From NCBI RefSeq assembly GCF_038007285.1, contig NZ_JBBOWX010000001.1, positions 2,993,501 through 3,057,500 on the forward strand: a stretch of DNA of 64,000 bases. Direction: 5' to 3'. The position numbers and the translations under genes were made by a program. Source of the DNA: Sporosarcina sp. FSL K6-3457 (lineage in GTDB: Bacteria; Bacillota; Bacilli; Bacillales_A; Planococcaceae). Each line of letters begins with the position of its first letter. Within the stretch, counting starts at the first letter, position 1. This document shows, piece after piece, positions 56,861 to 64,000 of this stretch. The notes under the pieces were generated by a model. That model made no database searches and had not been told where the DNA came from. It saw only the letters and a program-made list of their open reading frames with translations.

Positions 56861-57259
56861 TTAAAAGCCTTGTATCGGTATGTCCAACTCCTCTTGCCCA
56901 TCATGAACAATATCGATTTTGCCTCCACCCGCTGAACATTGCGTATGACAGCGATTTAGCAACGCTTGCTTCCCTTCGATATTGACATTTTCCATCCCTT
57001 CCAGCCAATCAATGGAGCATGCAGGCGTACACGGTTTTTTCAACTGTAAGCAGACGCCAAAGGTTGGGATATTTTCAGGGGTTCGATCTCCGACATTCAT
57101 CACGGCCTTCCCCTTAATATAAACACCATGATCCTGCGGTAAGTTTAAATAATTCAGATGGCTTCCATGCTCACAGCTAATGATTGCTCCGTGTACCACA
57201 TAACTAAATTGCTCCTGTTCCGCACTTTCCGTTTCTAAATTTTCCACAACCTGAGCCAT
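56861..57259 (-). CDS. DUF4280 PAAR-like spike tip protein
   Basis: A 132-residue Cys-rich protein. FSYVVHGAIISCEHGSHLN, the cysteine clusters around LKKPCTPAC and NRCHTQCSAGGG, and short beta-strands match DUF4280, a PAAR-like family that caps VgrG-type spikes. It would sharpen the spike and help attach the toxin. The ATG at 57259 has GGAAGA upstream. It lies 31 bases before the VgrG-Rhs gene, consistent with co-expression. Confidence 0.8.
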   Translation of the reverse strand: MAQVVENLETESAEQEQFSYVVHGAIISCEHGSHLNYLNLPQDHGVYIKGKAVMNVGDRTPENIPTFGVCLQLKKPCTPACSIDWLEGMENVNIEGKQALLNRCHTQCSAGGGKIDIVHDGQEELDIPIQGF

Positions 57260-57307
57260 TAAACATCTTCCTTTCATAATGTTTTAGAGTAATTTAGCAG
57301 ACAGATT

Positions 57308-57805
57308 CTATCGTTTCTCTAGCTTTACTCGCTGCAATTGGATTCCAAGAAAGGGTCGTCGCAGCATACTTTCTGCCACCTCTAAATTGACGATAGTGAA
57401 GGATTCCTTTTTGCCGTCGACTTGAAAAATACAATCCAGCTCCACCTTCTTCGGGTCAATCACGAGCTCCATCAGTTGTCCGTCTGGATAATAAGTCGCC
57501 TCATGGGAAATGCAGTTCTTCCTCGCAATATCCATCAGCCAATGCACACGCTGTGTACCTTTCCCTACATCCGTAAACACAATGGCTGTAAAATCTAAGT
57601 TATCCTCATATTTTGCTAGCAGCTCTTTCAAATCATCAGACACGATTCTTCGAGGCTTCTCCAAATAATCCAGATAAATCGCATTCTCTTTCTCTACCAC
57701 TTCTCCGAATACAGACGAACAGACAAAATCATCATCGAGGTCTGTCTTAAAAGGAATGATTGGTTTTGTAATGCTCTGATCTTGCCGAACAATAAAATAC
57801 TCCAT
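57308..57805 (-). CDS. Imm11/DUF1629-like protein in the spike operon
   Basis: A 165-residue protein starting MEYFIVRQDQSITKP and ending with a basic strand (LGIQLQRVKLEKR). The N-terminal pattern and a late VAESMLRRPFLGIQL stretch resemble DUF1629/Imm11 proteins, like the immunity protein of module 5, though shorter. Because it lies between structural genes and not after a tip, it may be an adaptor or chaperone instead of an immunity factor. GAGGAAAAG precedes the ATG. Confidence 0.5.
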   Translation of the reverse strand: MEYFIVRQDQSITKPIIPFKTDLDDDFVCSSVFGEVVEKENAIYLDYLEKPRRIVSDDLKELLAKYEDNLDFTAIVFTDVGKGTQRVHWLMDIARKNCISHEATYYPDGQLMELVIDPKKVELDCIFQVDGKKESFTIVNLEVAESMLRRPFLGIQLQRVKLEKR

Positions 57806-57840
57806 CTTTTCCTCCCATAATTATAAGTTCCCTCTAATCT

Positions 57841-58010
57841 CCAGCGAAGGCGCCCTAACGGGGTAGCCAACCGAACAACAAAGGGTTCGGTTTGTGTAAT
57901 TTTTGCGTACTTTGCAAAAATTACACAGTTAATGATAAGGTGTGACTCTAAAATATCCCTTTACCTTCGCAAGAGGCATCCCCTAGCGCCGAGCGTTGTT
58001 ACTAGGATTC
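57841..58010 (-). repeat. Dispersed repeat family 2 copy within the operon
   Basis: CCAGCGAAGGCGCCCTAACG GGGTAGCC matches the reverse complement of the end of 24112-24257. A palindrome GTGTAATTTTTGC...GCAAAAATTACAC follows, then CCCTAGCGCCGAGCG. It fills the 253-base gap between the pentapeptide-repeat gene and the Imm11-like gene and holds no credible gene. The palindrome may act as a partial terminator. Confidence 0.6.
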
Positions 58011-58058
58011 TTTAGTTCAGCATATATAATAATTTTTGACAAAATCACACTATCGTAG

Positions 58059-59156
58059 TTAAAGAATCCACTGAATGCCTTCTATCTGCTCTGGGCTAAA
58101 TAGACATTTCTCCTGATCGCGTTGAAAGAAGGTAGCCCCTTTCAAATTGGCACCTGTAAAATTGGCACCTGCAATTTGTGCAAATTCAAACCTTGCATTT
58201 TCCAAATTTGCATAACTGAAATCAGTTCCTAGATAACCCGCAATCACAGCATCAGATAGCACCAGCATTTGTCCCTGTGCATGCGTAAAATTAGCACCTG
58301 CTAAATTGGCATTTCGAAAATCAGCATCTTGAATGACTCCATAGGAAAAATCAACATTGGCTAACTCACAATCTACAAAACTAGTGCCCATGCAAATACT
58401 TTGTTTCAACGAAGCACCTGCTAAGTCACTGCCGTTGAAATTCGCATAGGAAAAGTCTAGTTGGTTAAAATGTTTCTGCTGTAATTGTAGGTTTGAGAAG
58501 TTTTCAAATGTATACGATTTGTCCGTCTCTTGTTTGTCTAACCATGCAAGAAGGCTTTTTTCCTCCCGTTCCCGTTCGTCAATGATGCCTACATCTTCAC
58601 TAAACCCTTTATATTCCCCGACGCGAAATCGTAAGCACGCCGCTCGTTGAAAATCTAATTCAGGTACGCTGTCTTGTTGATAGCGAAAGAGATAGCGTAC
58701 CAATTGAATGATATACTGATGAAACAGGATCACTGTCTGTTGAATGATTCCTCGAATGTCAGCTGCTTGGATGGTGAGATAAGGTTTTCTTTCTTTTTCA
58801 AGCGTTTTTTGTAAATCTATCATCGCCTCACTCAGCCATTCCGCTTCATACCGTGCCGTACATTCTCCCCAACCGTAATACCATGTTTCGCCATATGCTT
58901 CTAACAAATACGTACACTTGTTTTCTAGTAATGATGTTCGCAGCAATGAGAGATGAATAAAGGCAACTGGTCCTAACTTTTCTTGGGCTTGCTGATTTCT
59001 ACTATTTGCAAACAGCTCTTCAAGTGAGTCAATGATTGGCTGTAGCAAACCTTCCTTCTCTTGGCGAAACTGTCGATCAATCTTCTCTTGTAACCGGCTG
59101 ACATGAACTGACACGCATTCATCCATAAAATGCTGCAATGCTTCTTCTCGTTTCAT
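58059..59156 (-). CDS. Pentapeptide-repeat protein of the injection locus
   Basis: A 365-residue protein. Residues 1-215 are helical and unrecognised (RLQEKIDRQFRQEKEGLLQP, a Trp-rich TWYYGWGE). About 225-345 form pentapeptide repeats (ANFNGSDLAGASL, VDFSYG, ANLAGANF, ANLENARFEFAQIAGANFTGANLKGATF), which fold into a right-handed quadrilateral beta-helix. Similar proteins occur in T6SS-type loci as accessory or adaptor proteins. It starts 15 bases after the VgrG gene, in the same operon. Confidence 0.75.
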   Translation of the reverse strand: MKREEALQHFMDECVSVHVSRLQEKIDRQFRQEKEGLLQPIIDSLEELFANSRNQQAQEKLGPVAFIHLSLLRTSLLENKCTYLLEAYGETWYYGWGECTARYEAEWLSEAMIDLQKTLEKERKPYLTIQAADIRGIIQQTVILFHQYIIQLVRYLFRYQQDSVPELDFQRAACLRFRVGEYKGFSEDVGIIDEREREEKSLLAWLDKQETDKSYTFENFSNLQLQQKHFNQLDFSYANFNGSDLAGASLKQSICMGTSFVDCELANVDFSYGVIQDADFRNANLAGANFTHAQGQMLVLSDAVIAGYLGTDFSYANLENARFEFAQIAGANFTGANLKGATFFQRDQEKCLFSPEQIEGIQWIL

Positions 59157-59171
59157 GCACCCACATCCTCA

Positions 59172-60692
59172 TTAATTTGCTCGTACTTCTGTTCCTTTAA
59201 TCTCCATTTTGTCTTCCATCTTGATTGAATTGTCTTTACAAATCATCTCTATTTTCTCGTTCGCATTGATCATAATTTGTTTTGCATTAATGACGACTTT
59301 CTCTGTTGCTTGTATATTAATATTTTTATCACTTATTATGGATATTCCATTATCATCCATTAGTGTAATCATCAATCCTCCACCAGATATAACAATCCGA
59401 TCCGGTGCAAGTAAAATTTGTTTACCATGCTTCGTTCGAAGTGTTTTTACATCTGGATCAGCCATCCGCCCTGGATCTTGGCGATTATCCTCTGGTGGTG
59501 TCGCACCTGATTGACCACCTTGGCTGGCTGGATTACTTGCTGCCAACATCGCACCTGATTGCGGAGGCGCTTTGGATACGGAACTAACTGCAATTCCTTC
59601 ATTCTCACGATTGCTTGGGAAGTAAATTCTCACATTGTCAGATAGCTCCGGCATGAAATACCATCCCGTATTGTCTTCTGATGCATAAATCGTTGAGTAG
59701 GGAAACCAATAGGCCGTATCTTTTTCTTGCCCTTCATCGAAATCGACATAAATGCGAATTTTGTCTCCTGCAACATCAATTACTTTACCTTGAATAGAGG
59801 CACCAATAATGGCTTGATTATAGGTCGTGTGGACACTGAAACCGTTCTGAGGTGTTAACGTATAAATATGCTTGAGTAAACCATCTTTTAACGTTGAGAA
59901 GATTTTATATACATATAATTTTTTAGATTGGAAAGTAACTTCATTGCCTATTTTGAATGGCTGAATCGATTCTACTTCATAGTACATATAGTCACTATCG
60001 GTAATACCGTCGAGATGATTTTTACTTGAAACAAGGAAGTTGCCGATCGCCTTTTTAACTCGATAATTGATGGCCTTCATTTCCTTTATGCCCCCAGCTT
60101 GAAACGGTACACCAAAGTAAAACTTGGCAGTCGGGTGAACCGTGTCTGGCACCAAGCCTGTATGAAATCGTGACGCCATTCGTTTAAGAAATTCCCAATC
60201 TGTCTCTAAATATTGCATCGTGAAGCTACCAAGAGTAGCCCCCTCTGTCACATAATCCATAAAATCTGCACCTGGTTGATCGGCAATACAGGCATCTATT
60301 AATTCACCATATGACATACGCGCATTTTGATAGGTTTGGTTTTTCTTCTTAACATCTAGCACATACGTATGTGAAACCGCTGTAACCTCTAAATAATAGG
60401 TACCCATAACCGTTTTCACTTGTACTTCTACTGCCAACCCATTAAAAATAGGAATCGTTTTTCCATCGCTGCCAATCTGTAATACTTCAATAGCCGTTTC
60501 TGCATCTGTCATATATACATAAGAATCTTCGAGTTCTTCTGGTATCAAGCCCGTTAAATGCAATGTAGCATGCTCATTCATTTGTTGTGTGATTTCGATT
60601 TGACTGACACGAATATTATAGGGCATCACAATCATATCTTTATACGTTAAGGCCGTTTCCTTCCCTGTTTGAATGTCATACTTCCAATCCAT
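59172..60692 (-). CDS. VgrG-like spike protein
   Basis: A 506-residue stand-alone spike subunit. Residues 1-290 are gp27/phage late-control-D-like (METDWEF-equivalent LETDWEFLKRMASRFHTGLVP, TLHLTGLIPEELE). An OB-fold domain (about 300-385; SIQGKVIDVAGDKIRIYVDFDEG) follows, then a Gly/Pro linker and a gp5-type beta-helix end with regular NINIQATEKVVINAKQIMIN repeats. It lacks a toxin. It shares the same layout with the N-terminus of the VgrG-Rhs fusion, so mixed trimers are conceivable. Confidence 0.85.
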   Translation of the reverse strand: MDWKYDIQTGKETALTYKDMIVMPYNIRVSQIEITQQMNEHATLHLTGLIPEELEDSYVYMTDAETAIEVLQIGSDGKTIPIFNGLAVEVQVKTVMGTYYLEVTAVSHTYVLDVKKKNQTYQNARMSYGELIDACIADQPGADFMDYVTEGATLGSFTMQYLETDWEFLKRMASRFHTGLVPDTVHPTAKFYFGVPFQAGGIKEMKAINYRVKKAIGNFLVSSKNHLDGITDSDYMYYEVESIQPFKIGNEVTFQSKKLYVYKIFSTLKDGLLKHIYTLTPQNGFSVHTTYNQAIIGASIQGKVIDVAGDKIRIYVDFDEGQEKDTAYWFPYSTIYASEDNTGWYFMPELSDNVRIYFPSNRENEGIAVSSVSKAPPQSGAMLAASNPASQGGQSGATPPEDNRQDPGRMADPDVKTLRTKHGKQILLAPDRIVISGGGLMITLMDDNGISIISDKNINIQATEKVVINAKQIMINANEKIEMICKDNSIKMEDKMEIKGTEVRAN

Positions 60693-60710
60693 CAGACAAC
60701 ACCTTCTTTA

Positions 60711-61331
60711 TCATAATTTATTTTCGATTGAGACAGATTCTAGCATGCCGTAAGCAATGGGTTTCCAAATATTCATCTCTTTTTTTAAACAATTAATGGA
60801 GCCCATCGTCACATTCTCGCCTACCATAAACAAGAACATTAAATTATAAATCTTGTCATCTAATGCTGGCGTGATGAAATCAAAATAGCCTATTTGTACA
60901 CCGTTAACTTCTTTTATGCCAATATCCAACATATCTGCGCTTGGCTGTAATTTATGAAGCATCGTCATCATGGTCTGTGTGAACTCTTCTAATTCCTCCG
61001 CTTTAATCTGCTGCTCCATGATTTTCATCGTGACGTTGATGGATGTACTCTCGCTTGTATAGATATACTCCGGTCTACGGCTGGATGGATATTTAATATC
61101 CATTAATTCAGGTTCCATCACTTCAAATGTTGCCGGAATACACATCCGAATTTTATTCTCATAAAGACTGATTTCCGTAAAGTCCATTTTGTCATCTTCA
61201 ATCATTAACTGACCTTCTTTAATCGCTTTCGCAATGTCAGTATGTAACAATTGATTGTCAATGTTCTCCAGTCGCTTCTTCTGCCTTGCCTGTTTCGTCA
61301 TCCCGATAATTTCTTCATCCATGAAACTCAT
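60711..61331 (-). CDS. DcrB/EagR-like putative effector chaperone
   Basis: A 206-residue soluble alpha/beta protein with a helical, charged N-terminus (about 1-55). A domain resembling the DcrB/DUF1795 fold follows (ISLYENKIRMCIPATFEVMEP, TSINVTMKIMEQQIKAEEL, NGVQIGYFDFITPALDDKIYNLMFLF, VTMGSINCLKKE). DUF1795 proteins (EagR) shield the hydrophobic segments of Rhs/PAAR effectors in T6SS. Here such a segment lies in the VgrG-Rhs protein, so the same job is likely (inference). GGAGAG precedes the ATG, and the VgrG gene follows at 18 bases. Confidence 0.6.
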   Translation of the reverse strand: MSFMDEEIIGMTKQARQKKRLENIDNQLLHTDIAKAIKEGQLMIEDDKMDFTEISLYENKIRMCIPATFEVMEPELMDIKYPSSRRPEYIYTSESTSINVTMKIMEQQIKAEELEEFTQTMMTMLHKLQPSADMLDIGIKEVNGVQIGYFDFITPALDDKIYNLMFLFMVGENVTMGSINCLKKEMNIWKPIAYGMLESVSIENKL

Positions 61332-61363
61332 TTTTTCACTCTCCTTTATTTCAATTCATTACG

Positions 61364-62140
61364 TTATTCGACAATCATTTGACGAGGTCTACGACTGCTC
61401 TGCTCCGATGTAGATCGATTCCATCCTTTACCTTCTTGCAATACACGACTTAAATAATGATGAATCTGTTCATTGGTATACTCGCGATACCCCTTACCTA
61501 GCCTATTAGCTAAATAATAGTAAATGACCTCTCGCTGAATTCGATCCTGATTTAAGCATTGCAAGGCAAAAGAAATATCATACGCATTGGAAGGCATGCT
61601 GCTAAGCAGTTCTTTGGCAAAGTATTGCAAGATGAGCGGATGAAAAGTTGTTGTTTGAAAACCAGCATATTGACAATAGATTGTATTGACCGTATTGTAC
61701 TCCGTAGCAAAATCTTGAAAGTCTTCATACACAGAGCGTAGTCTTGCGCCTGGTTTTAGTTTAAAGCGCCCTAATTCAAGTTCGTTTTCCGCAACCTGTA
61801 GGACATCATCGAGAAGCACATCTGTCGAATAGGCTATAAAGTCAGACGACTGCTGCTCCTCATGAAACCTAATTTTCACAAGCGTTTCCCTACCTACAGC
61901 GTGATAAGGGAGTAGGTAGTCGGCATCCAGCATATACACGCGACCATTGTGTTTCACGATTCCTTTCGTAATCACAAGGTTCGTTTCCTCCACAACAATT
62001 TGAGCCCCTGCAATGATGCCATCTGAATAATCTTGGAAATAGATTTCCGTCATGTTGCGCGGATAATCCCTCAGATTCTCTAGCATTTCTCTCTTCAATA
62101 CTCTCCCCTTTTGAAAATCAGGAACGATATGATAAAACAA
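61364..62140 (-). CDS. Unknown protein of the injection locus
   Basis: A 258-residue protein starting at TTG with AAGGAGGT nine bases upstream. The N-terminal half is beta-rich (IIAGAQIVVEETNLVITKGIV, GRVYMLDADYLLPY), while the C-terminal half is helical (ALQCLNQDRIQREVIYYYLANRLG) and ends Arg-rich. I do not recognise the family. It is between the Hsp70-like ATPase and the EagR-like gene on the same strand and is probably a structural or assembly part of the same system. Confidence 0.7.
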   Translation of the reverse strand: MFYHIVPDFQKGRVLKREMLENLRDYPRNMTEIYFQDYSDGIIAGAQIVVEETNLVITKGIVKHNGRVYMLDADYLLPYHAVGRETLVKIRFHEEQQSSDFIAYSTDVLLDDVLQVAENELELGRFKLKPGARLRSVYEDFQDFATEYNTVNTIYCQYAGFQTTTFHPLILQYFAKELLSSMPSNAYDISFALQCLNQDRIQREVIYYYLANRLGKGYREYTNEQIHHYLSRVLQEGKGWNRSTSEQSSRRPRQMIVE

Positions 62141-62199
62141 CGTCAGCCCACCTCCTTAAACACTTTTCTCTACACGCTGAACAATACATTCTATGTAAT

Positions 62200-62265
62200 C
62201 TTCGGCTCCCCCAAGGAAGGATAATAGTTCAATCCTTCCCAAGCGCCGAAGCGTATTCAATGGGC
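62200..62265 (-). repeat. Dispersed repeat family 2, short copy
   Basis: Read on the minus strand: CCATTGAATACGC, TTCGGCGCTTGG, then the inverted repeat GGAAGGAT...ATCCTTCC around TGAACTATT. It matches the first half of 24112-24257. It occupies the gap between the Hsp70-like gene and the next gene. Confidence 0.6.
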
Positions 62266-62276
62266 ACTCTCTAGCC

Positions 62277-64000
62277 CTACTTCAACCCATCAAAGAAATC
62301 CAACTCTGACAAATCGGTTTCAAAAGCAAAGAACTCCTTCGTTCCTAAATACAACTGCTCATTTCTTCTAGCTATCGGCACGACATGGAAGCCCCAATGA
62401 TCTTCTCCAGCAAAAACAAAAAACTTCACTTCACCGTTAACGATTGAATCCGTTTCATTTTGTGGAATTTTCTCTTGATACTGTTTCGCAATATTCTCAT
62501 ACAATACCGGGGCATAGTTTTCTACGCGGCTTAAATAGATATACTTATAAGCCGTAGTATTCTCACTTCCCTGCAAGAAAAATTCAACCTCCGCTACACC
62601 CCAAGGGCGAGAAATTGACCCGTGAATCTGATTGAGCCTTTCCAAACTACTGATTAAAATCTTTTCTTGTCGATTATGCGTGAACGCACTCACTGCGTAA
62701 GGAACAATCGGAGCGTGATTCGTAATATTCGTTTCAATCATGCCTATCTTTTTAGCATTCAGATATCGAATCGCCCCTCTAAGACAAGCGAGCTTCAAGT
62801 CTGGAACTTGCCCGATATCTTCAGCTTTCTGCCTAAATTCAATACTTCGACCTGGCACAAATTCCTTCAAAGCTTCTTTAAAGACATCGATTTTACATGA
62901 TTGACCCGTCAGCTTAATAATCGAATACTCCGCCAACTCTCCAGTCTGATAAAACTCCTCTAAAAATCCTCTGACAATATCATAGATATCAGCTTTGATT
63001 AAATGATTAATTTCCTTAATATTGAAAATGACATTTGGATAGTCATACACGTCTCTAAATTGATGATCCTCTACTAATGATAAGCACCAGCGTTCAACCG
63101 CGGTCACATTTAAGTCACTATCCTGCTGGTGGGCTCCAGCTCCAGCTTCAGCATTAAATCGATTTCTTAACATACCCGTCTTACGGAAAAACTCCTTCTT
63201 CATTTCTTCTGCCATTTCCCACAAAAAATAATAGTTATTTCTTACGCGTAAATACTCATCACGCGTTCTATTTTCATATTCTCTAAAGCGTGTAGGTATA
63301 ATTTCCTCCGCTTCAACAAAAGCCGCTTCGAACTGTTCGTACACCGCTTCACGTCCAAATTCATCGACATGCCTAAAAATATCTTTACCAGGAATATCAA
63401 TGAGCAAATCAATATCAAAAATACTCTTGCCCCGACTGTAATAGTCAGCAAAAACAATTTTCATAAATTGAAAAATTCGATACGTAATATTATTGCCGCC
63501 GAAATTGGTATCCCCATTTTCATAAGTCGTATGAATATCAATCTTATAAGAAATATGTCCATCCTCTATACGGAATTTACAAGAGGAAAGATCCGTCGTC
63601 CCTCCTCCACAATCAATAACAAGCGCTTTGTACTCCTCGCCATCCATGAAACTATCGTTTTCTATTTGGTTAGCAATTGTATTATAAAGCACAGCCATTC
63701 CTTCATCGAGCGCATAGTCGGACTCTATCTTATACTCCGGTAAAATATGATTGAACATCCCTATAAATTGAGTTTTCATCTTTACAGGACTAGAGATATG
63801 CAGGTGCTTGAAACGGCATTTAAACTGGTGCTCCGCAGTACGTATGATATAGAGGAGAAACTCCCTTAAAATTTGGGTTCTAGGCACTACTGCTGTATTT
63901 CCACGTCCATCTACTACCTCTTCGAGCTTCGCATAATTATTCACCCATCTTTTGATGCCTTGAAAATGACTAGCTATGCTTGTATAGCCAGACTTCTTCA
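62277..64000 (-). CDS. Hsp70/actin-fold ATPase of the injection locus, N-terminus outside window
   Basis: At least 574 residues; the frame stays open past a GTG at 63944 to the window end (KRWVNNYAKLEE is read through), so the start lies upstream. Hsp70-type nucleotide-binding motifs are visible: the phosphate-2 loop LVIDCGGGTTDLS, then GDTNFGGNNITYRIFQF, and the adenosine loop IIKLTGQSCKIDVFKEAL. The C-terminus is not a DnaK substrate domain. It resembles the Hsp70-like proteins found with phage-tail-like or virulence (SrfB-type) loci. It may use ATP to fold or load the large Rhs toxin (inference). Confidence 0.75.
   Translation of the reverse strand, partial: KKSGYTSIASHFQGIKRWVNNYAKLEEVVDGRGNTAVVPRTQILREFLLYIIRTAEHQFKCRFKHLHISSPVKMKTQFIGMFNHILPEYKIESDYALDEGMAVLYNTIANQIENDSFMDGEEYKALVIDCGGGTTDLSSCKFRIEDGHISYKIDIHTTYENGDTNFGGNNITYRIFQFMKIVFADYYSRGKSIFDIDLLIDIPGKDIFRHVDEFGREAVYEQFEAAFVEAEEIIPTRFREYENRTRDEYLRVRNNYYFLWEMAEEMKKEFFRKTGMLRNRFNAEAGAGAHQQDSDLNVTAVERWCLSLVEDHQFRDVYDYPNVIFNIKEINHLIKADIYDIVRGFLEEFYQTGELAEYSIIKLTGQSCKIDVFKEALKEFVPGRSIEFRQKAEDIGQVPDLKLACLRGAIRYLNAKKIGMIETNITNHAPIVPYAVSAFTHNRQEKILISSLERLNQIHGSISRPWGVAEVEFFLQGSENTTAYKYIYLSRVENYAPVLYENIAKQYQEKIPQNETDSIVNGEVKFFVFAGEDHWGFHVVPIARRNEQLYLGTKEFFAFETDLSELDFFDGLK

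Noticed and set aside
33700..57000. WapA-type wall-associated Rhs secreted by the Sec route
   Set aside because: The intact protein has no signal peptide or wall-binding domain; its N-terminus is a VgrG-like spike.
33700..57000. CRISPR array suggested by the many repeats
   Set aside because: Repeats are long, palindromic and thousands of bases apart, and the internal periodicity is that of Rhs protein repeats; there are no regular short spacers or cas genes.
50829..64000. Ordinary prophage
   Set aside because: No integrase, capsid, terminase, holin or lysin is visible, and the Rhs toxin, DUF4280 and immunity genes point to a toxin-delivery system. A phage-derived origin upstream of the window cannot be excluded.

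Overview
The window looks like chromosomal DNA of an endospore-forming, low-to-mid GC Bacillota, most likely a Sporosarcina/Lysinibacillus-type member of the Planococcaceae (inference). The grounds are the gene order, which follows the Bacillus subtilis ypdA-fer-fmnP-sigX-res-rluB-scp-lysA-spoIIA-drm-xerD-fur-spoIIM-nudF block, the sporulation genes, a bacillithiol disulfide reductase homologue, and dispersed short repeats of the kind seen in Sporosarcina. No rRNA, tRNA, CRISPR array or recognisable insertion sequence was seen.

Positions 1-32,600 are a conserved housekeeping backbone, almost all on the minus strand. It runs: the 3' end of an asparaginase gene (plus strand); ypdA, ypbG, ypbE, recS and ypbB; ferredoxin (plus strand, own promoter); ribU under an FMN riboswitch; sigX-rsiX with a likely sigma-X autopromoter; resA-resB-resC and resD-resE (cytochrome c maturation and redox sensing); rluB; a D,D-carboxypeptidase; scpA-scpB; ypuF-like and ribT; lysA; spoVAF; and the spoIIAA-spoIIAB-sigF operon with a candidate sigma-H promoter. 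A patch of small accessory genes follows (Nudix, DUF1871, a tiny membrane protein), then xerD-drm-pdp, fur, spoIIM, nudF and an aldo/keto reductase. Compared with B. subtilis, spoVAA-spoVAE are missing between sigF and lysA, and spmA/spmB are missing beside rluB. Two families of dispersed GC-rich repeats sit in the gaps.

Positions 33,700-64,000 are an accessory island, all on the minus strand. Its upstream end (from 64,000 downwards) is an operon-like series: an Hsp70/actin-fold ATPase open at the window edge, an unknown 258-aa protein, a DcrB/EagR-like protein, a VgrG-like spike protein, a pentapeptide-repeat protein, an Imm11/DUF1629-like protein, a DUF4280 PAAR-like tip protein, and a 1,827-aa VgrG-Rhs fusion toxin with its immunity gene. 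This is the payload half of a contractile-injection-type (T6SS/eCIS-like) system in a Gram-positive. Sheath, tube and baseplate genes are not in the window and would be expected beyond 64,000.

Downstream of the intact VgrG-Rhs gene lies an array of six displaced Rhs modules (33.8-50.7 kb). Each starts abruptly inside the conserved Rhs barrel. Five end in a different C-terminal tip (GIY-YIG nuclease-like, two WHH/HNH, one HNH-like, one AHH), each followed by one or two immunity genes and a terminator-like palindrome; the sixth has lost its tip. The cores are nearly identical and mosaic, so the array looks like a store of silent toxin tips that can be recombined onto the single expressed spike-Rhs carrier. 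The boundary palindromes belong to two repeat families that alternate along the array. This VgrG-Rhs operon plus tip archive is the most interesting part of the window.
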